This document shows, piece after piece, positions 7,627 to 16,523 of a stretch of DNA of 35,436 nucleotides. This DNA comes from JBDSKH01 sp050245915 (GTDB lineage Bacteria > Actinomycetota > Actinomycetes > Actinomycetales > Microbacteriaceae). The stretch covers positions 1 through 35,436 of the forward strand of contig JBFWWZ010000032.1 of NCBI GenBank assembly GCA_050245915.1. Reading direction: 5' to 3'. The translations under genes and the position numbers were made by a program. The notes beneath the pieces are model-generated. The model saw only the letters and a list, made by a program, of their open reading frames with translations, was not told the origin of the DNA and ran no database searches. Numbering within the stretch: the stretch's first letter is position 1; every line of letters begins with the position of its first letter.

Positions 7627-7995
7627 TTACTTGACGCCGAGGAGGTCGATCACGAAGACGAGGGTGCGTCCGCTGAGGCGATGGCCGCCACCGGCGGGGC
7701 CGTAGGCCCAGGCCGGCGGGCAGATCAGCTGACGACGACCGCCGACCTTCATGCCGGGGATGCCCTCCTGCCAGCCGCGCACCAGACCGTTCAGCGGGAA
7801 GCTGATCGACGCGCCGCGATCCCAGCTGGCGTCGAACTGCTCACCGGTTTCGAAGTCGACGCCCACGTAGTGCACGTCGACGGTGGCGCCCGGCGTCGCC
7901 TCGGGGCCGTCGCCGACCACGAGGTCGGTGATGACCAGGTCGGTGGGCGCCTCGCCCATGGTCGGTTCGATCTCCGGCTTGCTCAGTTCGGTCAT
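7627..7995 (-). CDS. FKBP-type peptidyl-prolyl cis-trans isomerase
   Basis: A 122-residue single-domain FKBP that isomerises Xaa-Pro bonds in folding proteins. Recognisable parts are DLVVGDGPEATPGATVDVHYVGV, GEQFDASWDRGASISFPL, VRGWQEGIPGMKVGGRRQL and PPAWAYGPAGGG, ending with LVFVIDLLGV. There is no signal peptide, so it is probably cytoplasmic. I chose the ATG at 7995; a TTG four codons upstream (8007) is possible but would abut the rpe stop. It sits between rpe and hisE with short gaps on both sides, and has no known tie to histidine synthesis. Confidence 0.92.
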   Translation of the reverse strand: MTELSKPEIEPTMGEAPTDLVITDLVVGDGPEATPGATVDVHYVGVDFETGEQFDASWDRGASISFPLNGLVRGWQEGIPGMKVGGRRQLICPPAWAYGPAGGGHRLSGRTLVFVIDLLGVK

Positions 7996-8007
7996 GCGTC
8001 CAGTCAA

Positions 8008-8673
8008 TCACGCGTGGCGGTGGGGGTGCTCCGCCGCGAGAGCACGCAGCGCGTCGATCGCGTCTCCGGCGTGATCCGCCTGGTACACGGCCGAGCCGGC
8101 GACGAACGTGTCGGCCCCCGCGGCGGAGGCGAGCGCGATCGTGTCGAGCGCGATGCCGCCGTCGACCTGCAGCCACACGTCGAGGTCGCCGATCGCCGCA
8201 CGCACCTTCTCGATCTTGGGCAGCATGTCGGTCATGAACGCCTGCCCGCCGAAGCCGGGTTCGACGGTCATCACCAGCAGCTGGTCGAACTCCCGCAGCA
8301 GCTCGAGATAGGGCTCGACGTCCGTCCCCGGCTTCACGGCCAGGCCGGCCCGGGCCCCGAGCTCGCGCAGACGCCTCGCCAGGGCGACCGGATCCTGTGT
8401 CGCCTCCGCGTGGAAGGTCACCGAGAACACCCCCAGTTCGGCGTATCCCGGCGCCCAGCGGTCGACGTCGGTGATCATCAGGTGCACATCGAGCGGGATC
8501 GGCGACACCTCCTGCAGCCGGCCCACCATCCGCGGCCCGAAGGTGAGGTTCGGCACGAAGTGGTTGTCCATCACGTCGACGTGCAGCGCGTCCGCGTTGG
8601 CGACGCGAGCCACCTCGGCCTGCAGGTTCGCGAAATCCGCGGTCAGGATACTGGGGTTGATGCGGACGGTCAC
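8008..8673 (-). CDS. rpe: Ribulose-phosphate 3-epimerase
   Basis: Pentose-phosphate enzyme interconverting ribulose 5-phosphate and xylulose 5-phosphate. The 221-residue TIM barrel has INPSILTADFANL, LHVDVMDNHFVPNLTFGP (metal ligands and catalytic Asp), DVHLMI, MTVEPGFGGQAF and QVDGGIALDTI. The GTG start at 8673 overlaps the rsmB stop as GTGA. The tail (AEHPHRHA) is His-rich and not conserved. It ends 12 bases before the FKBP start. Confidence 0.97.
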   Translation of the reverse strand: MTVRINPSILTADFANLQAEVARVANADALHVDVMDNHFVPNLTFGPRMVGRLQEVSPIPLDVHLMITDVDRWAPGYAELGVFSVTFHAEATQDPVALARRLRELGARAGLAVKPGTDVEPYLELLREFDQLLVMTVEPGFGGQAFMTDMLPKIEKVRAAIGDLDVWLQVDGGIALDTIALASAAGADTFVAGSAVYQADHAGDAIDALRALAAEHPHRHA

Positions 8674-10025
8674 GACTCGACCCTAGTGAGAAGCGCGATG
8701 AACATCGCGTCCGTGCCGTGGCGGTGCGGCCAGAGCTGCACGTGCGTGCCGGCCGGCAGTTCGAGGTCGCGGGTGGCGATCGCCTGCACCACGCCGGGGG
8801 TGTCCATCGGCGCGAGTTCGGGATGACGCGCGAGCGCCGCGTCCACGATCTCCCGGGTCTCGGCGAGGTGCGGTGAGCAGGTGACGTACGCCAGGATGCC
8901 TCCCGGCTTCAGCGCGGCGACCGCGGCATCCAGCAGCGCGGCCTGCACCTTCGTCAGCACCTCGACATCGGACTCCTGCTTGCGCCAGCGCGCCTCCGGC
9001 CGCCGCCGCAGCGCCCCGAGCCCCGTGCACGGGGCGTCGAGCAGGATGCGATCGAACTCAGCGGGGGCCGCGACCGCGAACCGGGTCCCATCCCCCTCCA
9101 CGACCTGCGGTGCCGGATCGAGCACGGCGACCGCGTTCCGGACCAGCCGCGCCCGGGCGGGGATGAGCTCGTTCGCCAGCAGGGTCGCGCCGGCGACCGC
9201 GGCCTCCGCGCCGAGCAGCGCAGCCTTGCCGCCGGGCCCGGCGCAGAGATCGAGCCACCTCTCGCCCGGCGTGATGGGGCGCGCCCGGCTGAGTGCCAGC
9301 GCCGCCAGTTGCGAGCCCTCATCCTGCACCCGGGCACGGCCGCTCGCGACCACCGGGTTGGCGGCGGGGTCGCCGCCTCCCGACCGCACTCCGACGGGAG
9401 AGACCCGGCCGGGCTCCCCCACATCGCTCACCGCCGCAAGCCCCGGAAGCGCCACGAGGCTCACCGCCGGGGCCACGTTGTCCGCGCGGAGCAGCTCCTC
9501 CAGCTCCCCGTCCCGGTCCTCGGCGGCGAGAGCGTCGCGCAGCGCCGGCACGACCCACTCCGGGTGGGCGTGCTCGACGGCGAGCCGGGAGGTCCCCTCG
9601 AGGCCCTCGAGCGCCCGCGTCCGCCATTCGTCCGCGGGCGTGCGGGAGAGCGTCCGCAGCACGCCGTTGGCGAAACCCTTCGCCGACCCCTTGCCCGCGG
9701 AGGCGACGAGCGCGACCGACTCGCCCACGGCGGCGTGAGGTGCGACGCGCATCGCCAGCAGCTGATGCGCACCGAGACGCAGGGCATCGAGCACCTCGGG
9801 GTCGACGCGGGCGAGGTCCCGGTCCACGATCAGCGACAGCACGCGGTCGTAGTAGCCCCGCATCCGCAGGGTGCCGTAGGCGAGCTCGGTGGCGAACGCG
9901 GCGTCTGCGGTGGAGAGCCGGGCGTCGGCGATCAGCGACGGCAGCAGCAGGTTGGCGTAGGCGTCGTCGTCCCGCACCGCGCGCAGCACCTGGTACGCCA
10001 CCCGGCGGGCCGGCTGGACGCTCAC
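8670..10025 (-). CDS. rsmB: 16S rRNA (cytosine-967-C5) methyltransferase
   Basis: Methylates C967 of 16S rRNA using S-adenosylmethionine. The 451 residues begin with a NusB-like RNA-binding domain (about 1-140, starting PARRVAYQVLRAV) and end with a Rossmann methyltransferase: SAM motif LDLCAGPGGKAALLG near 257, DAPCTGLGALRRRPE with Cys333, and YVTCSPHLAET with Cys383, the pair of cysteines expected in m5C RNA methyltransferases. The GTG start at 10025 overlaps the fmt stop and the TGA overlaps the rpe start. fmt-rsmB is a standard pairing. Confidence 0.96.
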   Translation of the reverse strand: MSVQPARRVAYQVLRAVRDDDAYANLLLPSLIADARLSTADAAFATELAYGTLRMRGYYDRVLSLIVDRDLARVDPEVLDALRLGAHQLLAMRVAPHAAVGESVALVASAGKGSAKGFANGVLRTLSRTPADEWRTRALEGLEGTSRLAVEHAHPEWVVPALRDALAAEDRDGELEELLRADNVAPAVSLVALPGLAAVSDVGEPGRVSPVGVRSGGGDPAANPVVASGRARVQDEGSQLAALALSRARPITPGERWLDLCAGPGGKAALLGAEAAVAGATLLANELIPARARLVRNAVAVLDPAPQVVEGDGTRFAVAAPAEFDRILLDAPCTGLGALRRRPEARWRKQESDVEVLTKVQAALLDAAVAALKPGGILAYVTCSPHLAETREIVDAALARHPELAPMDTPGVVQAIATRDLELPAGTHVQLWPHRHGTDAMFIALLTRVES

Positions 10026-10948
10026 CCGGCCACCGCGGCGGCACCGGCGGGTCGTCCTCGCCACCAGGCTGCGGCATCCATCACCGTCTTGCCGGCGGGC
10101 TGGACCCGCAGCAGCTCGATCGGGTCGGACGAGGTGCCGATCAGCACCCGTCCGGCACGGGTGTCGAGCGCTCCGGGGGCGAGCCTCGGCGCATCGTGGG
10201 CGATCGCGGCCGCATGGATCTTCAGCCGGTCACCGCCGAGTTCGGTGAAGGCACCGGGTTCCGGGGTCACGCCGCGGATCCGGGCGTCGACGGCGTCGGC
10301 GTCGGCGCTCCAGTCGATGCGCCCGTCCTCCAGGGTGAGCTTCGGTGCGAGGGTGGGGTGACCGGCCTGCGGCTGCGCCTGCGCGGTGCCGTCCGCCAGC
10401 GCGTCGACCACGCCCGCGAGCACCCGCGCTCCCGTCTCGGCGAGGACCTCGAGCAGATGACCGGCGGTCTGATTGCGTCCGATCGGCTGCCGTTCGACCG
10501 CGTAGACATCGCCGGCGTCGAGTTCGGGGACCAGCTGGAAGACGGCGACCCCGGTCTGCTGGTCGCCGGCGATGATCGCGTGCTGCACCGGCGCGGCGCC
10601 GCGCCAGCGTGGCAGCAGCGAGAAGTGCAGGTTGATCCAGCCGAGCCGCGGCGCGGAGAGCAGCGGTTCGCGGACCAGCCCGCCGTAGGCGACGATGACG
10701 CCGAGATCGGGCGCGAGGGCGATGACCTCGTCGGTGACCGGCGCCAGCCGGTTCGCCTCGATCACCGGGACGCCTGCCGCGCGGGCGACGTCAGCCACCG
10801 GGGTCGGCGTGAGGGTGCGCTTGCGTCCCTGCGGCGAGGGTTCGCGGGTGACCACGCCGACCACCTCATGTGGGCCGTCGAGCAGCGCACGCAGGCTGGG
10901 GACCGCCGCTGCCGGGCTGCCGGCGAACACGATCCGCAACGAACTCAC
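10022..10948 (-). CDS. fmt: Methionyl-tRNA formyltransferase
   Basis: Formylates initiator Met-tRNA with 10-formyltetrahydrofolate. The 308-residue protein has MSSLRIVFAGSPAAAVPSL, the catalytic trio Asn106, His108 and Asp144 (in WINLHFSLLPRWRGAAPVQ and PELDAGD), and a C-terminal anticodon-side domain with PKLTLEDGRIDW. It starts with GTG at 10948; an ATG two bases upstream would be followed at once by a stop. Its usual upstream neighbour priA is separated from it here by an accessory SUKH gene. Confidence 0.97.
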   Translation of the reverse strand: MSSLRIVFAGSPAAAVPSLRALLDGPHEVVGVVTREPSPQGRKRTLTPTPVADVARAAGVPVIEANRLAPVTDEVIALAPDLGVIVAYGGLVREPLLSAPRLGWINLHFSLLPRWRGAAPVQHAIIAGDQQTGVAVFQLVPELDAGDVYAVERQPIGRNQTAGHLLEVLAETGARVLAGVVDALADGTAQAQPQAGHPTLAPKLTLEDGRIDWSADADAVDARIRGVTPEPGAFTELGGDRLKIHAAAIAHDAPRLAPGALDTRAGRVLIGTSSDPIELLRVQPAGKTVMDAAAWWRGRPAGAAAVAG

Positions 10949-10977
10949 ATCACGATTCTGCCGGGTGTCGCAGGTGG

Positions 10978-11586
10978 TTACCGAAAGAACGAAGGCGGGC
11001 CTCCGGGGTCATAGTCCCAGGCGTCAGTGCGCGGATCCCAGATCCACCAGCGTTCGCGAATCGCTTCGATCCAGCGAGCGACCGGCGTGCACAGCGAGAC
11101 CACCTGCAGCGGGGACGGTTCATGGAGCGGGGACGTGCCGATTTCGGGATTCCAGCGACGCACCAACGGGTGCGGACGCTGGTCCGTCGTGACGATGAGC
11201 CCGTAATTGTCCCCCGTCAGCCTGAACCACCGTGGGTCCCACTCCCATTCCGCCTCGCCGAAGGGCAGCCCGCCACTCTGATCGGCTGACGCCGCCTGCT
11301 CCGCCGACCAGAAGTCGAGACCTCGCAGGAGTCTGGGTTGCCGGGTACCGCCGAGCATGCCGTTGTGCCACTGGAACCACACCTCGACCTCCTCTGGAAT
11401 GCTGCCTTCGATGGGCCGCAGCACCTCTCGGCAGCGTTCGGGAGCGATGCCCGGAGCCAATGCCTCAGTGGGCGCGCCAGCGGCAGCCATCTCGTTTTCC
11501 AGGCGGGCCAGCAGGTCCGCGAGAACGCCAGCGCTGGCACCCACCAGCATCGACCCGTCGGGAGTGTCGACTTCGGAAAGGTTCAT
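10978..11586 (-). CDS. SMI1/KNR4 (SUKH) family protein, possible orphan immunity protein
   Basis: A 202-residue protein with the SUKH pattern: an N-terminal helix (LADLLARLENEM), IPEEVEVWFQWHNGMLGG around 80-97 where W..WHNG is the hallmark, then RLLRGLDFWSAEQA and a Trp-rich beta region (GEAEWEWDPRWFRLTGDNYGLIV), ending in repeated WIWDPR and WDYDPGG turns. SUKH proteins are often immunity proteins against polymorphic or contact-dependent toxins; no toxin gene is in the window. The ATG at 11586 has GGAG just upstream and overlaps the stop of a 15-codon reading frame as ATGA. Codon use looks less GC-biased than the neighbours, consistent with acquisition. Confidence 0.82.
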   Translation of the reverse strand: MNLSEVDTPDGSMLVGASAGVLADLLARLENEMAAAGAPTEALAPGIAPERCREVLRPIEGSIPEEVEVWFQWHNGMLGGTRQPRLLRGLDFWSAEQAASADQSGGLPFGEAEWEWDPRWFRLTGDNYGLIVTTDQRPHPLVRRWNPEIGTSPLHEPSPLQVVSLCTPVARWIEAIRERWWIWDPRTDAWDYDPGGPPSFFR

Positions 11587-11630
11587 GGTGCTCCGCAGTA
11601 CCCGGTAGTCGGAAAGCCCTCGTAGGGCAT
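11583..11630 (-). CDS. Possible 15-codon leader ORF upstream of the SUKH gene
   Basis: Reads MPYEGFPTTGYCGAP, preceded by AGGAG eight bases before its ATG, and its TGA overlaps the SUKH start codon as ATGA. It could be a leader peptide giving coupled translation, or simply chance. There is no homology I recognise. The good ribosome binding site and exact overlap are the only support. Confidence 0.3.
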   Translation of the reverse strand: MPYEGFPTTGYCGAP

Positions 11631-11830
11631 GGGGATCACTCCTACAAGCGCCACCACGCAATCCAGACGACGGAACGAACGCTGGTGGGTGCGGACAAAG
11701 CTCAAAAGGCTCGATCGGAACCGCATGCTGCCATAGTGGCAAATCTGCGATTGCGTGTGTGACATTTCTTCACAGCCTGCCGACAGCGCCCACCCTCCAG
11801 AAGGTGCCATACAGGCAAACCCGCACCCCG
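11587..11830 (-). other. Longest gap between annotated main genes, priA to SUKH
   Basis: About 244 bases separate the priA stop from the SUKH start, with visibly lower GC than the surroundings. Apart from the 15-codon frame at its low-coordinate end I see no protein-like sequence on either strand, no strong hairpin with a T-run and no clear promoter pair. It probably holds the SUKH promoter and possibly scar sequence from the insertion of that gene between priA and fmt. Confidence 0.6.
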
Positions 11831-13780
11831 CTACTCCTCGAACGGCTCCGGAACGTCGAACCGTGCCCGGAGCGGCAGCGGCTGCCGGCCGCGGCGCTGG
11901 GTGCCCGGGGTCGGCTTGCGCCGCGCGGTCGCCTGCCGGATGATCTCCGACCTCACCGCGTGGGCGACCTCTGCGCCGTGCGCGTAGTCGAACCGGATGA
12001 TCGCGCGAGCACGGCCCTCCTGCTGGGTGACGCCGAGGCTGTCGGCGCTGGGCGGCAGGCGGCGCAGGGCCTCGGCCACGGCATCCGGGGCCCCCTGCAG
12101 GGTCGCGGTGCGGACCGCTGGCGGGAACCCGAGCGCCCGCCGCTCGGCGAGCTCGGCTCGGGCGTAGTCCGCCTGGGTCCAGGATGCCAGCGCGGTGCCC
12201 AGCGCTCCCCCGACACCGACCAGCACGGTCGTGCCGTCGTCGGCAGCGAGAGCCGCCGCGTCCGACCACCAGCGCATGACGTCCTCCGAGACCCGGAGGC
12301 TCTCGCGTGCGACCATCCGCTCGCCGTCGAGCAGCAGCACGGCCCGGTAGCCGCCGGCCGCCAGGGGCTCCGCCCCGCGGGTCGCGATCACGAGGGCGGG
12401 GCGGGAATCGACCTCGGTGAGAGGACGTTCGCCGTCGGACACGATCACCCGCGTGCCCGGGAAGGCTCGGCCCAGTTCGTCGGCGGTGCGGCGTGCGCCG
12501 ACCCCTGCCGGCTTCAACGTGGTGCCCGAGCACTCGGGACACCGCCACGACGACTCGATCGCGCCGCACCACGTGCAGCTCGACGGCGCTCCTTGCCGGC
12601 GCTGGCGGAGCGGACCCCCGCACCGGCGGCAGCGCGCGGCGGCCCCGCAGTCCGCGCACCGGAGCCTCGGAGCGAACCCCGGACGCGCCACCTGCACGAG
12701 CACCGGCCCGGACTGGAGCGCCGTGGATGCCGTGCGCCAGGCCAGCGAGGGGATGCGCGCCTGTGCCGCGAGGCGGTCGTCGGCCGTGCTGTTCTCGGTG
12801 GGGACGATACGAGGATGCCCTGGGCGCGGCGGGCGGAGCGCCTCGAGGTAGCCGACCTCGACGAGCCGCGCGACCTCGGTCGTGCGGGTGTGGCCGGCGA
12901 TCACGAGGGCCCCACCCTGCTGTTCCTGCCGGATGAGCGCGGCATCCCGGGCGTGCACATACGGACTCAGCGGCTCATCGAGCAGGGGGTCGCCGTCGTT
13001 CCAAATCGCGATCAGCCCGAGCCGTTCCGCCGGCGCGTACACCGCTGAGCGGTTGCCCAGCACGATCAGGGGTCCGTGCGCCGCGCGCAACAGGGCGCGG
13101 TAGCGGTCGGGGTTGGGCTGCCGCGCATCCCACCGTGCCACCGCATCCGCGGGGACCGTGACGGCGAGAGCCGCAGCCAGCTGCTCCTGATCCCGGTAGT
13201 CGGGCACCACCAGGATCGCGGTGGAGCCGCTGGCGAGCACGCGCGCGGCGGACTGGGCGAGGGTCACCGCCCAGCGGCTGACCCAGGCCCCCGACGACAG
13301 CTGCACGACGCCCGGCTCGGGTGAGAGGGCCACCCGCTGCCCGGCGTCGACCGCGTCCTGCAGCAGCGGGAACCCGGCGACCGGCGGCGCCTCCACCGAC
13401 GGGGGCTCGGCGCGCTCCCCCGAGATCCACGCCTTCTCGACCCGCACCTGACGCGGCGGGATCGCGAGCCGGAGCAGATCGTTCGCCGAGCCGGCGGCAC
13501 GGTCGGCGACCGCCCGCGCCAGGCGCCACACCTCCGGCCGGAGCACCGGGAACGGGGAGATCAGCGCCTCGATGTCGCTCAGGGGGCCCGGGAACTCCTG
13601 CTGGTCGCCGGTCTCGACGACGAACGCCTGTGCGATGCGCCCCGCGGTGCGCAGCGGGACGGACACGCGGACACCCGGGACCACCCCCTCGAGGTGCGCC
13701 GGGATGCGGTAGTCCAGCAACCGGTCGAGCTGCGGAAGCGCGGCATCCACCAGCACGCGGGCGATGGTGGGAGCGGGCAC
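11831..13780 (-). CDS. priA: Primosomal protein N' (actinobacterial, helicase-motif-deficient PriA)
   Basis: Replication restart factor homologue of 649 residues. It has the DNA-binding start (ARVLVDAALPQLDRLLDYRIP, VSVPLR, GRIAQAFVV), a degenerate central region and the Zn-binding segment with four CxxC pairs (CADC, CRRC, CTWC, CPEC). The expected Walker A GxGKT and DExH motifs are absent; actinobacterial PriA proteins are known to lack detectable helicase motifs. Unwinding activity is therefore doubtful, and a structural or loading role is more likely. The GTG start at 13780 lies two bases after the metK stop. It may also be annotated as probable replication restart protein. Confidence 0.92.
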   Translation of the reverse strand: MPAPTIARVLVDAALPQLDRLLDYRIPAHLEGVVPGVRVSVPLRTAGRIAQAFVVETGDQQEFPGPLSDIEALISPFPVLRPEVWRLARAVADRAAGSANDLLRLAIPPRQVRVEKAWISGERAEPPSVEAPPVAGFPLLQDAVDAGQRVALSPEPGVVQLSSGAWVSRWAVTLAQSAARVLASGSTAILVVPDYRDQEQLAAALAVTVPADAVARWDARQPNPDRYRALLRAAHGPLIVLGNRSAVYAPAERLGLIAIWNDGDPLLDEPLSPYVHARDAALIRQEQQGGALVIAGHTRTTEVARLVEVGYLEALRPPRPGHPRIVPTENSTADDRLAAQARIPSLAWRTASTALQSGPVLVQVARPGFAPRLRCADCGAAARCRRCGGPLRQRRQGAPSSCTWCGAIESSWRCPECSGTTLKPAGVGARRTADELGRAFPGTRVIVSDGERPLTEVDSRPALVIATRGAEPLAAGGYRAVLLLDGERMVARESLRVSEDVMRWWSDAAALAADDGTTVLVGVGGALGTALASWTQADYARAELAERRALGFPPAVRTATLQGAPDAVAEALRRLPPSADSLGVTQQEGRARAIIRFDYAHGAEVAHAVRSEIIRQATARRKPTPGTQRRGRQPLPLRARFDVPEPFEE

Positions 13781-13782
13781 CG

Positions 13783-14968
<1,186 letters not shown>

Positions 14969-14976
<8 letters not shown>

Positions 14977-16171
14977 GGACGTCCTTGGTGATCAGATCGA
15001 GGATTCGGTCGGCCACCGCGACCTTGCTGCTGTCGGCCTCGCCCACGATAGCGCCGTCCCCAGACAGCACGATCACAGCGTTACGGTCCGTGGCGAAACC
15101 CTCGTTCCAGCCCACCCTGTTGACGACGAGATAGTCGACGCCCTTGCGCGCGGACTTCGCGCGGCCGAGGTCGAGCAGTGCATCGCGGTCCTGCTCCGTC
15201 TCGGCGGCGAACCCGACGACCAGCTGGTCCTCACGCCGCGCCGCTGTCAGCTCGCGCAGGATGTCGGGGTTCTTCACCAGGTGCAGGTCGAGCGTGTCGC
15301 CCTGCGCCTCCTTCTTGATCTTGCTGTCGGCGACCGTCTCGGGACGGTAGTCGGCGACGGCGGCCGCCATGATCACGATGTCGGCGGTGCCGGCGGCGAG
15401 CAGGGTCGCCTCCTGAAGCTCGAGAGTGGTCGACACGTGCACCACGTCGACGCCCGGACCCGCGGCCACCACGCCGTCGTCGATGTTCGCGACCACGAGC
15501 GTCACCGCCGCGCCCCGCGCCGCGGCCGCGTGCGCCAGCGCGACACCCTGCTTGCCACTCGAGCGGTTGCCGATGAAGCGCACCGGATCCAGCGGCTCGC
15601 GCGTGCCACCCGCGGTGATCAGGATGCGACGACCGGCCAGATCCCGCGGCCCGGTCAGTGCGAGGGCGGCCGCCACGATGTCATCGGGCTCGGCCATCCG
15701 CCCCGGTCCGGAGTCCGATCCCGTCAGCTGCCCGCTCGCAGGCCCGACGATGACCGCGCCGCGTTCGACCAGTGTGGCCACGTTCGCCACGGTCGCCGCG
15801 TTCTGCCACATCTCGGTGTGCATGGCCGGCGCGAGCACCAGCGGCGCCTTCGAGGCAAGCACGGTGTTGCCGAGGAGGTCGTCGGCGAGCCCGGTCGCCA
15901 GCTTCGCCAGTGTGTGGGCGGTGGCCGGGGCGATCACGATCAGGTCGGCGCGCTGCCCGAGTGCGACGTGCCGCACCTCGGCGACGCCCTCGTACAGGTC
16001 GGAGTGCACCGGGTTGCGGCTGATCGCCTCGAGCGTCGGGCGGCCGACGAAGCGCAGCGCCGCATCCGTCGCCACCACGTGCACCTCGTGCCCCGCGAGA
16101 ACCAGCGCACGGACGACGCCGACGGCCTTGTACGCCGCGATGCCGCCGGTGATCCCGACGACGATGTTCAT
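14969..16171 (-). CDS. coaBC: Bifunctional phosphopantothenoylcysteine decarboxylase / phosphopantothenate-cysteine ligase
   Basis: Two steps of coenzyme A synthesis in one 400-residue protein. The N-terminal flavoprotein CoaC half (about 1-170) starts MNIVVGITGGIAAYK, has catalytic His70 in HVALG and PAMHTEMW at 115-122. The C-terminal CoaB half (from about 180) has ILITAGGTREPLDPVRFIGN, SSGKQG, MAAAVADYRP and the conserved IKK. The loop that carries a catalytic Cys in E. coli CoaC reads GQLTGSDSGPGRM here, without Cys; this matches actinobacterial homologues as I remember them. The stop overlaps the metK start by eight bases. Confidence 0.96.
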
Positions 16172-16184
16172 CTCGACAGGCTCG
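16171..16184. repeat. Partial short dispersed repeat (TCTCGACAGGCTCG)
   Basis: This 14-base core is the same as the core of the two copies in the gmk-rpoZ spacer but in opposite orientation. Its first base is the T of the coaBC start codon on the plus strand, so the repeat forms the spacer and probably the ribosome-binding region of coaBC, after the rpoZ stop. The match is exact over 14 bases and fades after that. Confidence 0.55.
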
Positions 16185-16196
16185 CTGACCGCGAGG

Positions 16197-16466
16197 TCAG
16201 GACGCGGGGGTCTCGTCGAGGGGCTTCAGGACGAGCTTGTCGTCGTTGATCTCGTGCAGCGCGACCGACAGCGGCTTGTCGTCGATGGTGGAGTCGACGA
16301 GCGGCCCGACGTTGTCGAACAGCGATCCCTCGTGCAGATCGGCGTAATAGTCGTTGATCTGACGCGCGCGCTTCGACGCGAAGATCACCAGCTGGTACTT
16401 CGAATCCACCTTCGAGAGCAGGTCGTCGATCGGCGGGTCGATGATGCCGGAGTTCTTGTCAGCCAT
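16197..16466 (-). CDS. rpoZ: RNA polymerase omega subunit
   Basis: Small RNA polymerase subunit that helps assemble beta-prime. The 89 residues contain IDDLLSKVDSKYQLVIFASKRARQINDYY, the core omega signature, and an acidic tail with PLSVALHEINDDKLVL. The ATG start has AAAGG about eight bases upstream. The gene lies between gmk and coaBC as in most actinobacteria. Its upstream spacer contains two direct copies of a dispersed repeat. Confidence 0.96.
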   Translation of the reverse strand: MADKNSGIIDPPIDDLLSKVDSKYQLVIFASKRARQINDYYADLHEGSLFDNVGPLVDSTIDDKPLSVALHEINDDKLVLKPLDETPAS

Positions 16467-16478
16467 GTGAAGCCTTTC

Positions 16479-16499
16479 GGTTGTCGAGCCTGTCGAGAC
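16479..16499. repeat. Dispersed short repeat, copy 1 in the gmk-rpoZ spacer
   Basis: GGTTGTCGAGCCTGTCGAGA followed by C on the plus strand; it differs at one of 21 positions from the copy at 16502-16522, which lies in direct orientation two bases further on. Repeats of this type (GGTCTCGACAGGCTCGACC on the other strand) are, to my knowledge, scattered through Microbacteriaceae genomes. It lies in the rpoZ leader. Confidence 0.75.
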
Positions 16500-16501
16500 A
16501 C

Positions 16502-16522
16502 GGTGGTCGAGCCTGTCGAGAC
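16502..16522. repeat. Dispersed short repeat, copy 2 in the gmk-rpoZ spacer
   Basis: GGTGGTCGAGCCTGTCGAGA followed by C on the plus strand, in tandem with copy 1. It ends one base before the gmk stop codon, so the whole gmk-rpoZ spacer is essentially made of two repeat copies plus the rpoZ ribosome binding site. The unit is an imperfect dyad built around two TCGA blocks. Confidence 0.75.
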
Positions 16523-16523
16523 C

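Noticed and set aside
14977..15100. SAM riboswitch upstream of metK
   Set aside because: The metK start overlaps the end of coaBC, so there is no leader to hold a riboswitch.
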